From assembly GCA_033026295.1 (NCBI GenBank), contig CM065168.1, forward strand, positions 37,832,875 through 37,896,874: a DNA stretch of 64,000 nt, given 5' to 3'. The stretch's first letter is position 1. Every line of letters begins with the position of its first letter. Source of the DNA: Channa striata. Lineage: Eukaryota > Chordata > Actinopteri > Anabantiformes > Channidae. A program made the translations under genes and the position numbers. The notes beneath the pieces were generated by a model. The model saw nothing but the letters and a program-made list of their open reading frames with translations. It ran no database searches and had not been told where the DNA came from. Positions 55,685-64,000 of the stretch are shown here, one piece after another.

Positions 55685-57850
55685 ACAGAATGTAACAAAG
55701 CCTAATAATAGGATGGGAGATCTCTTTCTGAAATGTATTAACTGTGAAACCTAAAGAACAAAAACAAAACTACATAGTTTGTCAACTTTTTTGGCAGATT
55801 CTTGGCATGGAATGAGCATGGCATACTCCCTTCATTTTTCTTTTGTGATGCAAATACCAAATGCGTTGCAAAGTACATTAATTATATGTGAATGTAGTTC
55901 AACCAGTGTGGCAACCACTGACAAATATGAATTTAATACAGTATACAGCAGTAAGCATCTTAGTTTCATTTTTATATTTGTCTTAGTGAGTGGCAAGCTT
56001 TGACAGAAATATTATCTCAAATGAAAATGTTATATTTAATAAAAGATAAATGTGCTGTTCTGATTTAATCATAAATGTCAATGTTTTCAAAGTTGACAAC
56101 TTCAGCATATTGCTGAAATAAAGACTTACACTACATTTCCTTTTTATTGTGTTTTACCTGTTTTACGTAGAGGGTAAGTACAGCTAACTAACTGTGTACT
56201 TATGAGAAACAACGTTGTACCTCCACAATAACTGTGGATACATACTTGTTGTTGCTTGCAAATTTTAGGAAGTAATGGGGTAATAAGGTGAAAATATGAG
56301 AAATAGCTACAGTGTTAATATTTTAGTTAAGGGGTACTTATTAAGTATTTACATGGTAACTTGGTAACATGGTAAAATATGTACAGTGTTTACATTACAC
56401 TACATTACATTACAGCCCTAGTTGTTGTACCTACTAAATAACATCAGGTAACAAAGGGCTTTAGACAGTACATTTTGAGAAAATAAATAGCACATATGCT
56501 TTAATTTGTATTGCCTCAAACCACTGAAAATGTATTTAAATCGGTTGAGTTATCAGAGGTACTGTACAGTTATACTATTGTTACAAATAAGTACACAGCA
56601 AGTTTGCTTTTTTTTACGCAACTTTTACATTTAAATTTATTGTCACTTGGCAGACGCATTTATACAATGTCTGCCTTGTCATTTTTAGCTGAAATGTGCA
56701 AAAGCTTTTACAATTGGTTGTCTAAGTCCAGAGAAAACAGGGAGAAATGGCAGTATTATGTGCTCTGGCTGAAAATGGTCATATCTTACAACAACCAGAA
56801 TGCATTGTGCTCTGACAGGTCCCGAGTCACTCCCGAGCTGTCGCAATTGGTCCCACCTGTACAACCTACTGTCGGGGTGTGTGTTTAAATGAAGCGTAAC
56901 TTATCTGGTTTACAGACAGACATTCGAACCTTGCTAGTTTTTTTTTTTAATCTTATCTTTTTTGTTCGAAATGTCTTTCAAGGCACATTGGTGTCAAGCT
57001 GCAGTATACCAGCTTGCAAATCAGCCACTGAGAAAAAAATTGCTCTAGAAAGTTTGCAAGCCTGAGATTGTAATGCTGATTGTTCACAACCTGGGAAACA
57101 GACGTGACTGGCAATGTGCAGTAACGCTACGGCTTCAGCATCCTCGTCCTGCTCCATACACCGTACCGTATCATCTACAATGTGATCTGACTCGTACAAG
57201 TAACCACAACTGTGCTAACCTTTGAACATTCAACGTTAGTTTTGTACGTGTATGCTTGGATAAAATATGGCGGAGGGAACAGTGTAGCTGCAGCAGGTTG
57301 GAGCCACCTCTCTCTCAGCCTGACTGTTCCTGGGGGTAGGTACAGCGAAAATGCAGCAATCTGCCAGGGCAGCGGAGGATGACGTGTTTTACGTCATCTT
57401 CAGCTGCCCTGGTGCGTTGATGCAGAGGAAAAGAATTTGAATTTCTCTGTAGAGAAAATATGGAGGAATCTGAGTGTACCTTCACTCCTAAATACTATAT
57501 GAAATATTTTTGATCAACTCCTATTGAAAAGTGTTCCTTTAACTTTCTGTTCACTGGCAGTGCTGCAGATAAACTATAACAATGTAACTTTGATCTGACT
57601 GTCTTTTCCAACTTTGCTTCTGTAAATTTCAGCTTTATTTCATAATTAATATGATATGCACCTTTGATTTTTTTTTTCCTGTGTTACTTTTTCCCCTTTT
57701 GGCTACCTTGTCTGTGACTGTGGTATTTTAAGTTGCACTTCTTTGAAATAACCTGTCAATCAAATTGATAGCCAACTCCGATGACAGTTTATGCCTTTCT
57801 TAAAGGTCATTGTAATTCATTGTCATTTATAAAGATTATATAGGGAGTGG
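55685..57850 (-). repeat. Upstream region of gene B, shared with other copies
   Basis: Parts match the region above gene A (6600-6785, including GGCAGATTCTTGGC / CAGATTCTTGGCTC) and the block at 15.1-16.3 kb (for example CTTTGAAATAACCTGTCAAT versus CTGTGAAATAGCCTGCCAAT). It likely contains promoter-proximal elements carried along by the tandem duplications. No coding gene is supported. Confidence 0.5.
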
Positions 57851-58384
57851 AACCCAGATCAAAGACAACAGGAGAGGGTGTAAATGTTCTGTTTTATCCT
57901 CCACCTCCACTACTGTTATCATTACCTGTACCTGGCTGATCCCCCCCTGCCCCAATAACATCAATTACAAGTCCACCATGATTGCACAGCTCCATGTAGT
58001 CTCCTATACTTTGATCCAAACCCTCACTTTTAGTAATTCTCTGCTTCTCCCCTAGACTTCCATCTGCTCCCCTATCCTGACCAGATCCACTCCACCCTCT
58101 TCATGATTTTGTTTTCATAGATATCTGTATTGTCCAGCCTAATTTTTGGGTCTTTCAATTACTTACCATAACTGTGATAGTAAGTTTTGAATATACATTA
58201 TTGTAACATTGTAACTATGTTATATTGGAGGTAAAATCTGGTAATACATTATGATTTCAATGTGGCCTGTGTACTCCTAATATAAAAAAACTGCCAAAAA
58301 CAAAACTCCTCTTCAAACTCCTATGCAGATAAATCTTCACTTTAATGTTCATTAGCCTACAACAGGAAATGACATAACACTCCA
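57851..58384. other. No gene seen
   Basis: Contains a C/T-rich stretch at 57895-58105 and otherwise AT-rich sequence. Nothing coding was recognised. Confidence 0.4.
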
Positions 58385-59240
58385 AAGGTAAAATGGAAGG
58401 CAGAGCCTTTAGCTATCAAGCTCCTCTCCTGTTGAACCATCTTCTAGTAAATGGTAAATGGCCTGCACTTATATAGCACTTTTCTACCTCTTGGTGCTCA
58501 TAGTGCTTAACAATGCTTCTTATTTACCCATTCACACACTGATGGTATACACTAGGCAGGGGTTTAGGGTCTTGCTAAAGGATGCTTCAATTGGAATGAA
58601 CATGTGACCAGAGGAGCCAGGGAGTGAACCAACAACTGTAGGATTGATGGACAACACACTACCTACTTTGCCACAGTCTAGATTCAGGAAGCAGACACCC
58701 TCTTTACTTTTAAGACTAGGCTCAAAACCTTTCTCTTTTATAAAGGTTATAGTTATTTATAGTCATGCTGCTATAGGCTTAGACTGCTGGGGAACCCAAT
58801 GCATTTAGCCACTTTCCTCCTGTCTTCCCTCTTTCCTCTCCTCTCACCCCACATTTATAGGTCACCACTGTATGCCATTAACTCTGTGTCTTCTTTCTCC
58901 TGTGTTTGTGCTTCTCCCTCTCCCAGTCCCTGTTTTCAGGTTTCCCCGGCTTTGGAACTGTGTGGGTGGCTGCAGCTGAGTTGGTAAGGCAGTCGTCCAC
59001 AGACCACAGGGTTAGATGCAGAGGTGCAGATGGCCACCCTCTCTGAGCCTGGTTCTGCTGAAGGTTTCTTCTTTTAAAGGGAGTTTTTCCTCTCCACTGT
59101 TGCCTATGTCTCCTTAAGGAGAATTAGTTTGGTTTTTCTCTACATGTTTGTATAAACTTGACTTAATTATGTAAATTGCTTTGAGATGACTTTGTTATGA
59201 ATTGGCACTATATAAATAAAGTCGAATTGAAAAAACTTAA
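58385..59240 (+). mobile_element. L2-like LINE 3' end, 5'-truncated
   Basis: The plus strand matches the last part of the element at 17.4-18.1 kb: AGGCAGAGCCTTTAGCTATC, then AGACTAGGCTCAAAACC, then GAGCCTGGTTCTGCTG, ending ACTATATAAATAAAGTCGAA. It is split by a 229-bp insertion (58448-58676). Near 58965-59015 a GTGGGTGGCTGCAGCTGAGT stretch replaces L2 sequence and could be a small tRNA-derived insert. Confidence 0.7.
58448..58676. repeat. 229-bp insertion nested in L2 fragment
   Basis: Begins TAAATGGTAAATGGCCTGCA, contains TATATAGCACTTTTCTACC, and is flanked by TCTAG on both sides (58443-58447 and 58677-58681). A common type of short non-autonomous fish repeat; class not determined. Confidence 0.55.
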
Positions 59241-60502
59241 TATAACACTGTGCATAAACTTAACTTGTATTTTCACTTAATGCTGGTTTGTCCAGTTGAA
59301 GGTTGTTGCATTTACCAATTAGTTTATCTCTTTCTAAAATTTTTTTTATCATAACAATCACGAACATTGGCCATAATGTAATATAGCAGGTCACTGTCAG
59401 TGTTAATTTTTTGTTCACTTTTGAACAAACCCACTGTTCATTCCACTAGAACAAATTATGCAAATTAAATTTCAGTCATCGTCATTCTAAATTATATCAT
59501 AGCAGTAACTGACAAAGTCGGTTCCACAAATGGTGCCAAATTAATTCCCATGTGTCATGTTGCATATCGTGCTGAAACTCTTGAATAAAGGCCAGTATGT
59601 CATTAAACAGGTACCACAGAATGCCATCTTGTGCAGGCCAGAAGATCCCGTTCAGAATAATGAATACACTTTACCTTGACAGGTGTTTAATCTCTATTTA
59701 CCATGATACCTGCAAACAGATCAGGGCACACCTTTCCATATCATTTCGTCACTTTGTCAGGTTTGGTATATTTGAGTGGAACCATAATGCAACGAGACGA
59801 GAGGCAGTATTTAAAAAAAATTACAAAATTTGAATTTTATTCAGAAACAAAGAGGGAAGGGAGGACATAACAAATACACTTAACTATATTTGAACTTAAC
59901 AGAGTGACTGGATAGAAACTGAGACCAGGGAAAAAGGAGGAGAACTAAAGGCGGCATAAAATATCAGCGAAGAAAGGTGGTAGTGCAGGCAACACAAAGT
60001 AAGAGTAACTAAAACACTAAGTAACATCAAAACAACATAGCTATCAATAGAAAATTTTCAGCTCCAGATGAAACAGAACAATAATCCAAAAGAAATAAAC
60101 AAATGAGCTGGCCTGAAAAGAAATCCAATAATCAACTCAATTGTGAATGTCATGGTGTGGATTGGAATAGGTCTAAACTGAAAGGTACAGGCAAACAGAG
60201 TGGGTCAGGAGTGAGGACAAAAAAATAGGCAGAGAGAGTGGGTAACCAGACAGGAACGACTAGAGAACACAAACTGAAAGGAGCACAAAGGAAAGCTAAA
60301 CAAAGAACACAACAACCAAACCTCAGACCAAATGTAAGCTGTTAATAGAGTCCAAGTAACAAGAGTCTGTAGTCCAGTAACATGGATCAGGCAAACAGAA
60401 ACTAGTGTTGTCCGTCCCAAAGTAAGACGGGAATCTGACAGGAAATGAGGGGAGAACTGAGTATAAACGGACAGAGGGACAACTGAAAACAATAACAACA
60501 AG
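59241..60502. other. No gene seen
   Basis: AT-rich sequence to about 59800, then a purine-rich, repeat-like stretch to 60500 with many AAC/GGA words. The latter resembles non-coding transposon sequence but no family could be assigned. Confidence 0.4.
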
Positions 60503-60815
60503 ATGGCGCCGCTGACAACGGCCTCTGTGATTTGGTGCGCCCTACTCTGTCTTGTTTTCTGTTTTAATTCAGTTTTCTGCCACTGTTCTGGTGGCTCTTA
60601 CTCCAGGGAAGAGCCCATGAACATCAGAGCTACTAACCCTGTAGGTTCATTTCTGGCTTCCACCAATGACTTACTAGGTATTTTGATCAAGGAGGTGTGC
60701 ACCAAAGCGCACTGGCCGACGAAATTCTGTGTGTGGAACGGATTAACCCGGACGCCTTTGTTATTGTTCTTGGTGACTTTAACAAAGGTAATCTCTCCCA
60801 CCAACTGATGATGGA
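60503..60815 (+). mobile_element. LINE 5' and endonuclease fragment
   Basis: Begins at an ATGGCGCCGCTG start and reads SYSREEPMNIRATNPVGSF. In a second frame it shows VHQSALADEILCVERI and VIVLGDFNKGNLSHQL, the GDFN motif of an AP-type endonuclease. The fragment is then interrupted by the start of another element. It is probably the same element as 63795-64000. Confidence 0.55.
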
Positions 60816-63790
60816 GGATTAAATATGGCGCTGCTGTTTGTGGTTTCTCATCTCCTGCTCGTATTACCGTTGGTATTGATTTATTTTCTGGCTTTTGAAA
60901 CTCTACAGGCTGAGGCTCTGCTGGTTTACGATCGTCAGTTCCTTCTGGATCTTTGACAAAATGATTAGGATCAATGCATATTTGATCCTTGTGGACAAAA
61001 AACTTTGCCACTGTTCCTGTTGGGAATTCCGACTCACCTGTTACAGGTCTTGCCTCTTCTCCCTCGACGAAAACAATGGCGTGGTAAACACAGTGGTCAG
61101 CTGGTGAAGCTGAATACCGGCCTGGCTCGATCCCCTTGTTTCTCCTGAGCAGGACACGGATTGTACCTTCCCTTCGTTGTGCCCTGGCGTTTCTTGGACC
61201 CCATCAGAGCCTGCCTGACACCTGCTGCAGGCAGTGATGAGAATTTCCAGCCTCCCTGCCCCTGCTCTCCTCGGCCACGCCAGAGCGGAGTAAACCCCCT
61301 TAACCTGAGTGCACTTCCTCGGCTTTCCTGCGCTAAACTACAAGCCCCAGTCAGAATCGGCCTGGTGAATGGCAGATCACTGACCAACAAAACGTTTATC
61401 CTGAAGGATTTATTCTGCTCCCATGGTTTGGACTTCCTCTGTGTGACAGGGTCAGTACTGGTGAATGCATTGCTTTTGTTGAACTTTTACCAGATGGATG
61501 TTGCTACTTTAACACCCCATGAACGTCGGACCGTGGAGGAGGAACAGTTACCAGTTTTTTAAAAAGATTTTGTAAACAGTGCGTTTTGTCTGCTTCACTT
61601 TCCAGCTTCGAGGCAACTCTATTTGAGGTGGGTCGCTCTGACCCAGTACTGTGCCCTGTCGTCTACCGGCCTCCCAAATATAACAATTCTTTTTAAGGAT
61701 TTGTCTGAATTTTTGGCTGAAATGATGCCCAAATGCAATCGTCACCACTTTGTTGGTGATTTTAATATACATGTGTCTTCCCTTAAATAACCGCTGGTGA
61801 TAGACTTTTTAGCCATTATTGACTCTTTACTTTGGTGCAATGTGTAGCTGGTCCCACAAACAAACAGGGACGTACATTATATCTTGTTCTCTTTCATGGC
61901 TTGTCTCTGTCAAACTTAAAGATCTGCATTGATGTGTTCTCTGATCACCTGCCTATTTTATTTGATGCTGATTTTTCCTGTGCAGCAGTTAAATCATCTG
62001 CTCTTGCTCGCCTGTGTTGGATTTTTTAATTCTTCCACCATTGGTCAGTTTTCTGCTGCCTTTAACCAGCTATGTCCTCCCTCTGGCATGACTGTTAATG
62101 ACACAGAGGAACATAGCTCCTGGTTTCACTCCTCCTGTTGTGCCCTACTGGACACTGGCCCCATTAAAAACTGTATTGCCTAAAGCTAAACCTGACCCTT
62201 GGCTCAGCAGCAGGACTCATGAAGCTCAGCAAAAGTGTTGAAAAGCTGAGCGCAGGTAGAAGAAGGATGGGGGTGCAGATCTCCTTTCAAATTCTAAAGG
62301 GCTGCAGTATTAAAACACTATTAAAGTTGCTAAAAAAGAATACCTTCCAAACATTATTGCGTCAAATAGCCAAAATTCACGTGTGTTATTTAAGACAATT
62401 GACATTCTTTTAAATCTCTCAACAAGACTGTGCTGCCTGGAGTCCTGGCTGAAATGTGCAATAATTTCCCGTACTTTTTTACTGAGAATATTGTCACCAC
62501 AAGGGCCTCCATCTCAGCTACTGCCTTTGACCCATCTTAAGGAGGTTTTCACCAGTATAGGGCAGTTGGTTTTGTCTATTAAAAACGGCAGCCTGACTTC
62601 AGGTGCCGTCCCGGCAAATTTCAAACATGCGGTGATACAACCCCTGCTTAAGAAACCAGATCTCGACCACTCTGAGTTTTTTTTAGGCCCATCTCCAAGC
62701 TGCCCTTCATCTCTAAAATTCTAGAGAAAATTGTTTATGTGCATTTGAAATCTTTTTTAGTTGAGCAAAATCTTTAGATCCGGTTTTAAAACCCGGCATT
62801 GCACAGTCAGCATTGCTAAGGGTCTTTGATGACATTCTCCTAGCAACTGATGCTGGTGATTTTACGATCCTTGTTTTGCTAGATTTGACTGCTGCTTTTG
62901 ATACTGTGGACCATATTATTTTATTATCTCAGCTGCAGCATCATCATGGTACCGCTTTGGAATGGTTTAGGTCATATTTGGCGGACAGAACCATAAGTGT
63001 GATCCTTGCTGGAGCTGAATCATCTTCAGCTCCCCATTTAATATATTTTCCCTTTATCTACTTCCTCTGGGTTCCATACTGAAAAAGCATGGTATTTCTT
63101 TTCATTTTTATGCTGATGACAGTCAAGTTTATATGCCACTGAAGAAATGTGATGACTTCTGAATAAAATCACTTCTGTCTTGCCTTGATGATATTAGGGA
63201 GTGGATGGCCATAACTTTTTTAAAGTTTAACAATAAAAAAACCTTGGCCCTTTGGCAGTTAGAGAAGCAGACTGTGTCAAAAAGGTTTTAAGATGGACTG
63301 TAATTTTAAATGGGATCTCCAAATTAGTGCAGTTGTAAAGTTTGTTTTTTTCCACCTGGCTAAGGTAAAGCCTTTCGTTACATGGCAGCACTTTGAAACA
63401 GTAATCCATGCCTTTATTAAATCTCAGCTGGATTACTGTAATGCACTGTATTTTGGAGTAAATGTATCTTCCTTTGCAGATCTCCAACTGGTCCAAAATG
63501 CTTCTGCTCGTCTTACGGTTGGGGCACAAATGAGGGAGCACATAACACCCATCCTGGGGTTTCTCCACTGATTGCCCGTGCATTTTAGAGTTCATTTTAA
63601 AATGATTTTATTTGTTTTTTATCTTTAATCTTTTCTTTTATTCTTTTGTTTTTATTGTAATTTTATTTACTATTCATTGTTTTAAGTATTGTCTTAATTG
63701 ATTTTTTTTCTTTTGACTAGCTGTGTACAGCACTTCGGTCAGCCAAGGCTGTTTTTAAGGGCTTTATAAATAACGTTGAGTTGAGTTTTT
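60816..63790 (+). mobile_element. L2-like LINE, heavily decayed, nested
   Basis: The plus strand shows, across several frames: an N-terminal ALLVYDRQFLLDL, endonuclease pieces (RIGLVNGRSLTNKTFILKD, FVGDFNIHVSS, VFSDHLPILFDADF), reverse transcriptase pieces (FKHAVIQPLLKKPDLDHSE, ILVLLDLTAAFDTVDH, FYADDSQVYMPL) and a C-terminus (QLDYCNALYFGVN, VQNASARLTVG). The 3' end reads GGGCTTTATAAATAACGTTG. At least six frame breaks make it inactive. A different subfamily from the 17.4-kb element. Confidence 0.75.
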
Positions 63791-63794
63791 AGAT

Positions 63795-64000
63795 CTGCCA
63801 CAAACAGTCTGCAGGAGACACTGTGACGTCCTACATTAGCTTCCTTGAGGACAGCAATATTCCATCACGTACCAGGGTGAGTTATAACAAAGACCAACCC
63901 TGGTTAACAGCTAAACTCAGGCAGCTGAGGTCAGAGAATATGCCTGCGTTTAGAAGTGGGAACAAAGACAAATACAGGAAGGCAAAGTACAGATTTAGCA
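63795..64000 (+). mobile_element. LINE ORF2 fragment, continues past the edge
   Basis: An open frame from about 63819 reads DTVTSYISFLEDSNIPSRT, then RVSYNKDQPWLTAKLRQLRS and NMPAFRSGNKDKYRKAKYR. This is the linker between endonuclease and reverse transcriptase in some fish LINEs (Rex1/CR1 group by memory). It follows directly after the L2-like 3' end and may be the continuation of 60503-60815. Confidence 0.6.

Noticed and set aside
56511..57199. Open frames of 125 and 73 codons upstream of gene B
   Set aside because: No recognised domain, they overlap repeat-like sequence, and there is no splice support; most likely chance frames.
58965..59015. Possible tRNA gene
   Set aside because: There is a stretch resembling a polymerase III A box but no full cloverleaf could be folded; a small SINE insert in the L2 tail is more likely.

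Overview
The window comes from a vertebrate nuclear genome, most likely a teleost fish. It is AT-rich, has spliced genes with consensus GT/AG sites, and is full of non-LTR retrotransposons of fish type (L2-like, RTE-like and another jockey/CR1-group LINE) plus a Tc1-like transposase remnant. No prokaryotic or viral gene was seen, and no tRNA, rRNA or CRISPR array.

The core of the window is a tandem family of three mucin-like genes, all on the minus strand. Gene B (transcribed from about 55.65 kb to 25.03 kb) looks intact. It has a non-coding first exon behind a TATA-like box, a 40-nt signal-peptide coding exon, one uninterrupted 22,925-nt Thr/Pro/Glu repeat exon (27400-50324), five short exons that complete one SEA-like module and build a second, and a last exon with a hydrophobic tail typical of GPI anchoring. 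The eight coding exons sum to 23,736 nt in a continuous frame, or 7,911 residues. Gene A (70 to about 6565, running off the left edge) keeps the same promoter, 5' exon and signal exon, but its repeat exon carries about five frameshifts and two nonsense codons. Copy C (6788-12725) is a relic: only SEA and repeat fragments remain, and it has been split by a LINE insertion.

Layout: 1-6.6 kb gene A (pseudogene); 6.8-12.7 kb copy C, with a LINE 3' end at 8.5-9.1 kb and a 3.07-kb RTE element at 9.58-12.65 kb; 13.2-14.2 kb decayed L2 remnant; 14.9-16.3 kb block resembling the upstream region of gene B; 16.9-17.3 kb LINE fragment; 17.4-21.2 kb nearly full L2-like element (minus strand); 22.2 kb Tc1 remnant; 23.2 kb 5'-truncated RTE copy; 25.0-55.7 kb gene B; 58.4-59.2 kb L2 3' end with a nested 229-bp insertion; 60.5-64 kb nested LINE fragments on the plus strand.

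Reading of the system: gene B would encode a giant, heavily O-glycosylated, acidic, lipid-anchored surface mucin carrying two SEA-like folds between the glycosylated stalk and the membrane. The family grew by tandem duplication; one copy expanded its repeat exon through in-frame multi-kilobase duplications while its neighbours decayed. The family assignment and any tissue role are inference; the exon structure is read directly from the sequence.
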